Shown: piece after piece, positions 1 through 6,073 of the stretch | Layout of the letters: each line of letters starts with the position of its first letter | Position numbering within the stretch: the stretch's first letter is position 1 | NCBI GenBank assembly: GCA_031363945.1 | Contig: JANLVJ010000016.1 | Location: 1-10,417 of the forward strand | Direction: 5' to 3' | Length of the DNA: 10,417 nt | DNA from: JANLVJ01 sp031363945 | GTDB lineage: Bacteria > Bacteroidota > Bacteroidia > Sphingobacteriales > Sphingobacteriaceae | The notes under the pieces: generated by a model | The model's database searches: none | What the model saw: only the letters and a program-made list of their open reading frames with translations | Told to the model about the DNA's origin: nothing | Position numbers and translations under genes: made by a program

Positions 1-1039
1 TATTTATTCCCGGTATTCAAACCCAAATACCAATGAATTTATATTAAAGGTATGCCAGCTTGAAAAAGTTGCAGATGGATTTGCTTTTGCCAGTGGGATG
101 GCAGCAAATCATGCCGTTTTTGCAGGTCTTTTAAAGTCTGGTGATCATATTCTTGCTTCACGAGCTGTTTTTGGGTCAACCCATCAGCTACTGACAAAAA
201 TTCTTCCTAAATGGGGAATTAGCTTTACGTATGCCGAAACCAGCAGGCCTGAAGAATGGGAAGCATTGATAAGGCCAGAAACGAAACTTATTTTTGTTGA
301 AACCCCTTCTAATCCTGGTGTTGAACTGGTCGATCTTGAATTTTTGGGTAAACTAAAAGCCAGGTATAATAAGATTCTGGTGGTTGATAATTGCTTTGCT
401 ACACCTATTCTGCAAACCCCGGTTGATTATGGGGCTGATCTTATCTTACATTCAGCTACAAAGTATATGGACGGGCAGGGAAGAGTACTTGGTGGAATAG
501 TAGTTGGTAGTAAAGAGCTAATTGCCGAAATACGTTATTTCGCCCGTCACACCGGAGGTGCACTTTCTCCGTTTAATGCATGGATTCTTTCAAAAAGCAT
601 GGAAACCCTGTCACTCAGGATGGAAAGACATTGCCAGAATGCGCTGGAACTTGCCTCAAGATTAGAGAAAAACCCAGCTATAGAATCAGTTAAATACCCA
701 TTTCTTCCTTCTCATCCGCAGTATGCACTTGCCAGAAAACAGATGAAAGCAGGTGGTGGAATCGTAACTTTTATTATCAAGGGCGGTTATGATGCCGCAA
801 GAAGCTTTATAGATCACCTGTCACTCGTCAGTAATAGCCCTAATTTAGGAGATACCCGCAGTATAGTGACCCATCCGGCTTCAACTACCCATTCAAAGTT
901 AACAGAGGCTGAACGTGAACAGGTAGCGATTTATCCGGGTTCAATCAGGGTTTCAGTTGGTCTTGAACATATCGATGATATCTATCGTGATATAGAGCAA
1001 TCACTGTTAAAAGTAAGTACTATGATGGCAGATAAATAA
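1..1039 (+). CDS. metZ: O-succinylhomoserine sulfhydrylase (PLP-dependent Cys/Met metabolism enzyme), 5'-truncated by the window edge
   Basis: Only the C-terminal part is present: the frame is open from base 2, giving about 345 residues, so roughly 45-50 N-terminal residues of a usual ~390-residue enzyme lie outside. The visible start reads YSRYSNPN, the family motif that contacts the PLP phosphate from the neighbouring subunit. Further on are VETPSNP, VVDNCFATP (the Asp that holds the pyridine nitrogen), and SATKYMDGQGR, whose Lys (codon 461-463) is the Schiff-base lysine. The C-terminal signature LGDTRSIVTHPAS is also intact. The family joins O-acylated homoserine with sulfide or cysteine in methionine synthesis in the cytoplasm. 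The GQGR after the PLP lysine is what I associate with MetZ-type sulfhydrylases; cystathionine gamma-synthases usually read NGHSD there. O-acetylhomoserine as substrate, or a cystathionine synthase role, cannot be excluded. The gene converges on the minus-strand operon and seems functionally unrelated to it. Confidence 0.88.
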   Translation, partial: IYSRYSNPNTNEFILKVCQLEKVADGFAFASGMAANHAVFAGLLKSGDHILASRAVFGSTHQLLTKILPKWGISFTYAETSRPEEWEALIRPETKLIFVETPSNPGVELVDLEFLGKLKARYNKILVVDNCFATPILQTPVDYGADLILHSATKYMDGQGRVLGGIVVGSKELIAEIRYFARHTGGALSPFNAWILSKSMETLSLRMERHCQNALELASRLEKNPAIESVKYPFLPSHPQYALARKQMKAGGGIVTFIIKGGYDAARSFIDHLSLVSNSPNLGDTRSIVTHPASTTHSKLTEAEREQVAIYPGSIRVSVGLEHIDDIYRDIEQSLLKVSTMMADK

Positions 1040-1174
1040 CACTATCTGAGCATTGCATAGAAAAATTAATATATTTTTGGGGGCAACTTAATGTATAGAG
1101 AGACATGAAAGTTTGCTGCCCAGAACCTGAAAAACAGTTTAAACGTTGTAGCACCCAGCTACTGGCAATAAAGT

Positions 1175-2029
1175 CTAGAACTTCAAACTCAACCCCAGGT
1201 CAAAATAGAAAAGACTTGATTTATTTGCCTGACCTTTGGTAATAGACATGGGAAGTTTATTTTCAGGAATGGCAAGAGTAGGGTTAAAGGAAATCAGAAA
1301 AGGTTTTACTGAATAATCAACGGGTGCAGATAGCTCATAATCAAGCAGGCGGAATTTTGTAAGTCCCCTTCTATATGCTGAAAATTCTTGAGTAATTTCG
1401 GGGTGTTTCAATTTATTGACTTTACCAAAATAGCTATCGTAAAAGTTTTGAGTGCCGGCATTTAAACTGGCCATAGGGCTGATCGACAGATAATCTGTTT
1501 CTCCAAATAATCCGGCAATGATGAAATCATGTGACAAACTGGGATTGATAAAAACATCATTTTTTTTTCCTGTTTTTCCTTTAGCAAAGTCAATGGCGAT
1601 ACCCGGAGTCAGGTAATCATTGGTGTAATCGATATTAGCATTAAATTCACTGCTCACAGAAGATGCAATCTGGGTGCTGGTAGAGGCATAAAACATTTTA
1701 GTTAAAGAAAGACTGCCTGCCAGGTTATCGGTAATTTCATAATTATAGCCAATGCCAATATTACCATCGTCAAGTCTATTTTTAGGCCTATTGGGTATGT
1801 AATCTGCAGCAGCTGTGATGAACAAACCAAATGCAAAAATATAGGTGACTGATGGGGCTATTATTGGAGCTGCAATGGTATCAGTACGACCCATAAATAC
1901 ATTGCTGTTAATAAAATCAACCCCGAATTTGAATGATGACTTTTTTTCTTCTTTCTCCGAATCCTGAGCAAATAAACTAGAAGAAACTAGTAATAATAAC
2001 ATAATCAGTAAGAAATAATTTTTTTTCAT
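1175..2029 (-). CDS. Predicted outer-membrane beta-barrel protein of unknown function
   Basis: This is a 284-residue secreted protein. The N-terminus has a lysine pair, a run of hydrophobic residues (about 5-20) and an LFA/Q cleavage site near residue 21-22, followed by a short charged stretch (residues 23-31). The rest is made of alternating polar/hydrophobic segments with aromatic residues and Gly/Asn/Asp turns (for example IGIGYNYEITDN, ISPMASLNAGTQ, YFDLGLSLKF). The chain ends in phenylalanine, as expected of a barrel inserted by BamA. I do not recognise a named family. It starts 66 bases after the phosphopantetheinyl transferase and on the same strand, so it may be the last gene of the polyketide operon; no -7 element was found in the gap, which mildly favours read-through. 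A role in export or surface placement of the operon's lipid product is possible but rests on position alone. A vitellogenic or structural role cannot be assigned. Confidence 0.72.
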   Translation of the reverse strand: MKKNYFLLIMLLLLVSSSLFAQDSEKEEKKSSFKFGVDFINSNVFMGRTDTIAAPIIAPSVTYIFAFGLFITAAADYIPNRPKNRLDDGNIGIGYNYEITDNLAGSLSLTKMFYASTSTQIASSVSSEFNANIDYTNDYLTPGIAIDFAKGKTGKKNDVFINPSLSHDFIIAGLFGETDYLSISPMASLNAGTQNFYDSYFGKVNKLKHPEITQEFSAYRRGLTKFRLLDYELSAPVDYSVKPFLISFNPTLAIPENKLPMSITKGQANKSSLFYFDLGLSLKF

Positions 2030-2095
2030 CGGAAGTAGATAGCCAACACAGTTTAGAGAATGTCAAACGGTTAAACGGAAAAATATCAGGAAAGT

Positions 2096-2728
2096 TTAGT
2101 CCTTCCCTGGGTGATTTTTCCAGGCTAAACTGATATAGTGGCCATGGTGACTTAAAGTCGCCGGCAAGTCGGATATAGATTTATTTTTCAGAAAAGGAAT
2201 TCCACGGCAATCTTTGTAAAATTCAAACCCAGTATTTTTCAGAAAACTACTGATAATATCCTGTTGGTTTAGGCGGTCGAACAAGGCTGATATTTTCTGT
2301 TTAACTGTTACGAAATCAGGATTTACAGCAGCCACAGTAATTATCTTATCAGAGTCGATAAAACTCAACGTATAGAAAGTCTGTTCTTTGTACCTAACCA
2401 TTCCTGTTAGAGAAATATTGACAGGTACAGGCTCATTGCTATCAAAGGCCACGAATTCAGCCATGGCAGATAAGACTTTATCCTGGATGGGTGTCAGACA
2501 AGATTCAAAAGCATTTGGAGCATAAAACCTGTAAGAAATCATGCGGTTTACAATTTTATAGGCAGCCTCTTTTTGACTCCAGCATAACCATGCTATAGTA
2601 GCAGGCTGGGCATTATTGTTTATACGGTTTTTTTCAGCTGCAGTAAAAATTTTATCTTGTACTGCCTTCCTTAAAATCGTGCTTTCTTTAGAGGCAAGTT
2701 TAAGATCAATAACATCATTACCTATCAC
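2096..2728 (-). CDS. 4'-phosphopantetheinyl transferase (AcpS/Sfp superfamily)
   Basis: The 210-residue protein carries the superfamily motifs in AcpS-like order: GNDVIDL at residues 3-9 (metal-binding Asp5), WSQKEAAYK at 50-58 (catalytic Glu54 and Lys58) and a C-terminal LSHHGHY with His194. It should move the 4'-phosphopantetheine arm of coenzyme A to a serine on a carrier protein. The obvious partner is the ACP encoded just upstream. The start appears to be GTG (2728-2726), lying inside the last codons of the ACP gene with an 11-base overlap, since GNDVIDL must sit at the N-terminus and no ATG is placed to give it; the overlap suggests translational coupling. Length and divergence make it a specialised enzyme rather than the ~125-residue housekeeping AcpS, so it is probably dedicated to secondary metabolism. 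Confidence 0.9.
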   Translation of the reverse strand: MIGNDVIDLKLASKESTILRKAVQDKIFTAAEKNRINNNAQPATIAWLCWSQKEAAYKIVNRMISYRFYAPNAFESCLTPIQDKVLSAMAEFVAFDSNEPVPVNISLTGMVRYKEQTFYTLSFIDSDKIITVAAVNPDFVTVKQKISALFDRLNQQDIISSFLKNTGFEFYKDCRGIPFLKNKSISDLPATLSHHGHYISLAWKNHPGKD

Positions 2729-2987
2729 TTTTTTGTTCGGCTAGTTTTTTCTGTATGATCTCGATAGTTGACTGAACAGTCATCATTTGTTCCATCGAAT
2801 CATTATCTATTTCTATATCAAAACCTTCTTCAATATCCAGAACTACATCAACCAAATGGGCTGAATTTATTTTAAGGTCATTTATAAAATCTGTCTTCTT
2901 ATTAATCGTGTCAAGTGCGTCAAGATTTTTAGCGTAGGGTCTGATAATCTCCTTTAATTGCTTGATTATTTCTTCTTCATTCATCAT
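2718..2987 (-). CDS. Acyl carrier protein, dedicated to the polyketide/lipid operon
   Basis: This is an 89-residue, acidic, helical protein of carrier-protein size. The phosphopantetheine serine is most likely Ser42 in LKINSAHLVDVVLDIEE; the following helix aligns with helix II of fatty-acid ACPs (LDTVELVMALEEEF), and FDIEI and the downstream helix also fit. The usual Asp-Ser-Leu around the modified serine is replaced by Asn-Ser-Ala, so this is not the housekeeping AcpP. Two tandem ATGs begin the frame (2987 and 2984); either could be used and no clear ribosome binding site separates them. It lies 25 bases after the ketosynthase and overlaps the phosphopantetheinyl transferase by 11 bases. 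The three form a self-contained module: carrier, activating enzyme and condensing enzyme. It probably holds the acyl chain extended by the neighbouring ketosynthase. Confidence 0.9.
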   Translation of the reverse strand: MMNEEEIIKQLKEIIRPYAKNLDALDTINKKTDFINDLKINSAHLVDVVLDIEEGFDIEIDNDSMEQMMTVQSTIEIIQKKLAEQKSDR

Positions 2988-3012
2988 GCAGGTAATTTAA
3001 ATAAGTTAATTT

Positions 3013-4284
3013 TCAACCCTTGTATTTTTTAAAGAGTATGCAGGCGTTGATATCACCAAAACCGAAGCTTGCCTTGGCAAGAATATTAAGCTCCTTTCTG
3101 ATCAGCTTCTGTGGTATAGACTGTTGATCAATGCAGTCTGTAATTCTAGGATGCAGGTCTTCGCAGTTTAAGTTTGGAAACAGAAAATCTTCATATAACT
3201 GAAGTACGGCCGATACACATTCAATGCTTCCTGAACCGCTTAAACAATGGCCAGTCATTGACTTTAGTGCTGAAACATAAGGAAAATTTGCGCCCTTTCT
3301 GTCAAGTGCAGCCGACCAGTTCAAAATTTCATCGGGATCTTTGCTGGTGGCAGTCAAATGTGCATTTATGACATCTACTTCAGCTGCACTAACACCAGTT
3401 TCTTTTAAAGCTTGCTGTATACAGCGTTGAACAGCTTGTCCGTTTGGAGCAGTTATAGAGCCGTTACCCCGTTGCCCCCCAGAATTTATATGCCCCCCTA
3501 AAACTTCAGCATAAATCGGTACGCCTCTGTCAAGGGCAGAATCAAGTGATTCAAGAAGTAATGCACCCGAACCTGCTCCTGGCACAAAGCCACTTGCTGA
3601 AGCACTCATGGGTCTTGAGCCTTCAGCCGGCCGGTCATTAAATTTATAAGTGCATACCTTCATAGCATCAAAACCTGCCCAGATATATGGACCACTATCG
3701 CTGGTGCTGCCACATAACATTCTTTTAGCACGGCCCGTTCGAATCCGGTCAAAACCCATTAAAATACTTTCAGCCCCTGTAATACAGGCTGAAGAGTTGG
3801 TCGTCACCTGATTACCCATTCCAAGCTTACCCCCAAGATAGGCGGTTATACCGCTCAGCATCGTTTGTATAACAACAGTGCTGCCAAGCTTGCGCATCTG
3901 AAGTTGATCGAGTTTATAAATCGATTCTCTGAATTTATCAATCCCTGACGTACCCGCGCCAAATACTGATCCTGAATCATAATCAGGTTCAGTAAGATCA
4001 ATAGGGAGACCAGCATGCTTCCAGGCTTCAATACCGGCAAGTACCCCGTATAAAATTCCTGTGCTATTAAAATTTCGAAGTTCAAGTGCTGAAAAACCTT
4101 CGTTAATTAGTTCATCAGATACCTGAGGCTCACCTGCGAGCTGACAAGAAAATAGTAAATCACGTAAGCGTGGATCAAACCGAATTCCTGATACCCCATT
4201 TTTAATGGCTGCTGAGAAATCATCAAGCCCGCATCCGTTTGGTGCAATTACCCCCAGACCTGTTATAACTACTCTTGAATTCAT
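3013..4284 (-). CDS. Beta-ketoacyl-ACP synthase (KAS II/FabF-like), secondary-metabolism type
   Basis: This is a 423-residue thiolase-fold condensing enzyme of full length. It begins RVVITGLGVIAPNG as FabF proteins do. The catalytic triad is complete: Cys167 in NSSACITG, His309 in INAHLTAT and His346 in KSMTGHCLSG, so it is an active condensing enzyme and not a chain-length-factor homologue. It should carry out decarboxylative Claisen condensation of malonyl-ACP with an acyl chain on the enzyme. Two motifs differ from housekeeping FabF: NAHLT instead of NAHGT, and SFGFGDINA instead of SFGFGGTNA. I recall these variants from ketosynthases of Bacteroidota accessory lipid or pigment clusters. 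It lies 32 bases after the type III PKS stop and 25 bases before the ACP. No ketoreductase or dehydratase is in the window, so any reduction would have to come from the host fatty acid synthase. Confidence 0.93.
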   Translation of the reverse strand: MNSRVVITGLGVIAPNGCGLDDFSAAIKNGVSGIRFDPRLRDLLFSCQLAGEPQVSDELINEGFSALELRNFNSTGILYGVLAGIEAWKHAGLPIDLTEPDYDSGSVFGAGTSGIDKFRESIYKLDQLQMRKLGSTVVIQTMLSGITAYLGGKLGMGNQVTTNSSACITGAESILMGFDRIRTGRAKRMLCGSTSDSGPYIWAGFDAMKVCTYKFNDRPAEGSRPMSASASGFVPGAGSGALLLESLDSALDRGVPIYAEVLGGHINSGGQRGNGSITAPNGQAVQRCIQQALKETGVSAAEVDVINAHLTATSKDPDEILNWSAALDRKGANFPYVSALKSMTGHCLSGSGSIECVSAVLQLYEDFLFPNLNCEDLHPRITDCIDQQSIPQKLIRKELNILAKASFGFGDINACILFKKYKG

Positions 4285-4316
4285 TAATCAGTTTTTAAAT
4301 CAGAAAACCAGTAAAA

Positions 4317-5369
4317 TTACCAGCCTAGCAAAATTCGCTGGGCAGTAAAGCCTGGACCAAAACTTAGCATCAGGCCCTTTTCTCCAGCAGAAGGTCGGGT
4401 TGCCATAAAGTTTTCTAGCACGTACAATACGGTTACACTTGACATATTACCGAACTTACGCATAACCTCACGGGTAAAATTAAGATTTTTACCATGTGAG
4501 CTAAAAAACTGTTCGGCGGTCTGAATAATTTTCTTGCCCCCTGGATGAAAGAGCAAATGAGATATATCTGCAATATCAAGCTTATTCTTCACCAGAAAAG
4601 GAATGATTATATCAGCAAACTTTGAGGCAATTTCATCAGGAACATCAACATCAAGAATCATCTGCAAGCCTGAGTCTTTAACATGGAAGCCCATAAAATG
4701 AGTAGAATCATAAAAGTGAAACATCTCTGTATCGAGAATTTCCGGGCCCGGATCTTCAGCAAACGTTGAGAGTAAAACACATGCCGCTCCGTCTCCAAAC
4801 ATGGCTGCACTTACAACGTTGGTCATAGAAAAATCCGTTACCTGGAATGTTGCAGTTGGTGATTCAACTGCAATGAGTGCTGCCCTCATTCCAGGATTTG
4901 ATTTCATGAAATTATAGGCATAAATCAATCCAGAAACGCCTGCGGCACAACCCATTTCAGTAACTGGCAGTCGCATAACATCTTGACGTAAATGCAATTC
5001 ATTGATCAGATATGCATCAATTGATGGAATCATAATTCCGGTACAGCTAACCGTTATCAGCAAATCAATGTCTGTTGCCTGCCATCCTGATTTATCAAGT
5101 GCATCAACCAGACAACTCTTGCCTAGCTTTACCACCTCTGATGAATAAATGGCATTTCGCTCTTCGAAAGACAGGGCCGAAAAAATAGCTTCTGGTGACA
5201 TGATAGAATAGCGCTGGTCAACGGCTGCTCCTTCAAAGATTTTTTTGACTTTCCGTATAAACCTATCATCCTGTCCATTTAGCCATAGATCAACATATGG
5301 GAGTAACTCGGATGTCGTTCGTGAATATTGGGGCAAAGCCCGGGCAACAGCCTTTATCTTAACGCTCAT
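4317..5369 (-). CDS. Type III polyketide synthase (chalcone/stilbene synthase family; probable alkylpyrone or alkylresorcinol synthase)
   Basis: With the start at ATG 5369 the protein is 350 residues, the normal family length. This start makes an ATGA overlap with the methyltransferase stop; upstream GTG/ATG codons in the same frame (5411, 5405, 5387) would add 6-14 residues of no recognisable homology. The Cys-His-Asn triad is complete: Cys141 in TEMGCAAGVSGL, His275 in LFHPGGKKI and Asn308 in FGNMSSVTV. The C-terminal LSFGPGFTAQ matches the family GPG loop. Such enzymes are homodimeric, act in the cytoplasm, and extend an acyl starter with malonyl-CoA before cyclising it to a pyrone or resorcinol. 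At the position of CHS Gly256 I read Phe, and at CHS Phe265 a Met (segment GFHVKDSGLQMIL), which would reshape the pocket. The neighbours (methyltransferase, flavoprotein, ACP/KAS) favour a fatty-acyl starter and a phenolic or pyrone lipid product. The exact ring type cannot be read from sequence alone. Confidence 0.95.
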   Translation of the reverse strand: MSVKIKAVARALPQYSRTTSELLPYVDLWLNGQDDRFIRKVKKIFEGAAVDQRYSIMSPEAIFSALSFEERNAIYSSEVVKLGKSCLVDALDKSGWQATDIDLLITVSCTGIMIPSIDAYLINELHLRQDVMRLPVTEMGCAAGVSGLIYAYNFMKSNPGMRAALIAVESPTATFQVTDFSMTNVVSAAMFGDGAACVLLSTFAEDPGPEILDTEMFHFYDSTHFMGFHVKDSGLQMILDVDVPDEIASKFADIIIPFLVKNKLDIADISHLLFHPGGKKIIQTAEQFFSSHGKNLNFTREVMRKFGNMSSVTVLYVLENFMATRPSAGEKGLMLSFGPGFTAQRILLGW

Positions 5370-6073
5370 AATGTTGGTATTATCCATTGGTAACGGAATG
5401 CCCATTTCCACCGGATTGTAACAGTTGATTTAATATGCTGTGAGAATTTATTCAAGTCTTTTCTCTTAAACCCTCTTAAAATTGAGACCAGCCCGTCATT
5501 ACGGGAGAGTTCACTGAGATTGAAGACGAAACAGATCATTTTAAACAGGTAATATGCCAGTCTATGCCGGTGCAAATCATTTATAACGATTCCAAGTAAT
5601 GCTTTTTGTTTGAAAATTGTCAGCAAACCCTCGATCTGATCATTTGAAAAATGATGCAGGGTCAACGTGCAAAGTACAATATCATATTTCTCTTGGCCTG
5701 CAGAAGTTAAAAAATCACTACATATATACTTGATTTCAGGAAACTCCTGAGAAAGGGTTATTGCATATTTAATGGCCGCTGCATTGGCATCAATTCCTGT
5801 AAGTTCAAAACATAAACCCTTTTTACGGGCATAAACAGCAAGGGCCCTTAACATATCTCCATTGCCACAACCGATATCAATGATTTTAAAGGCTCTATCA
5901 ACTGTTACTGATTTCATCAGCGTTATAACACCTGAAAGTGTTACCTGATTACCACCAAGAAGTCTGTTTATGCTGGCAATTTTGTCTAGTGCCTGGTTAA
6001 GTTCAATCCCGCTAAGTGAAAAATCATCTAATTGCTCGGCAGCAGAAGATCTGCAGGTGGTATCAATCAACAT
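5366..6073 (-). CDS. SAM-dependent methyltransferase (class I), polyketide-tailoring
   Basis: The 235-residue protein has a Rossmann-fold methyltransferase core: motif I IIDIGCGNGD (about residues 64-73) binds S-adenosylmethionine, the acidic residue after strand 2 is in GIDANA (Asp96), post-motif YDIVLCTLTLHHF spans 130-142, and NDLHRH lies near 166-170. Its N-terminal segment, INRLLGGNQ, resembles that of methyltransferases I have seen beside bacterial type III PKS genes. It starts 7 bases inside the end of the oxidoreductase gene and its TGA overlaps the ATG of the PKS, so all three are probably translationally coupled. By analogy with SrsB of Streptomyces griseus it may methylate the polyketide lipid, either on an oxygen (ether) or on ring carbon; sequence does not tell which. 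A UbiE/COQ5-like quinone role is the main alternative. Confidence 0.87.
   Translation of the reverse strand: MLIDTTCRSSAAEQLDDFSLSGIELNQALDKIASINRLLGGNQVTLSGVITLMKSVTVDRAFKIIDIGCGNGDMLRALAVYARKKGLCFELTGIDANAAAIKYAITLSQEFPEIKYICSDFLTSAGQEKYDIVLCTLTLHHFSNDQIEGLLTIFKQKALLGIVINDLHRHRLAYYLFKMICFVFNLSELSRNDGLVSILRGFKRKDLNKFSQHIKSTVTIRWKWAFRYQWIIPTL

Noticed and set aside
1081..1121. Imperfect hairpin GGGCA-ACTT / AAGTT-…-TGCCC between the converging metZ and beta-barrel genes.
   Set aside because: Two 5-base arms split by a 3-base bulge with a 19-base loop and no U-tract on either strand; too weak to call a terminator.
1148..1162. Perfect short hairpin GTAGC-ACCCA-GCTAC just after the beta-barrel stop, a possible operon terminator.
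   Set aside because: Only 5 base pairs, and the following minus-strand sequence (AACGTTTAAAC) is not a U-tract.
3174..3371. Open frame on the + strand inside the ketosynthase gene.
   Set aside because: No family features; it is antisense to a well-supported gene with an intact triad. The same holds for frames at 3855-4085 (-), 6032-6367 (+) and 8268-8531 (+).
4317..5369. Housekeeping FabH (KAS III) instead of type III PKS.
   Set aside because: The FHPGGKKI and GNMSS motifs, the GPGFTAQ loop and ~350-residue length fit the chalcone synthase family, and the methyltransferase/flavoprotein context agrees.
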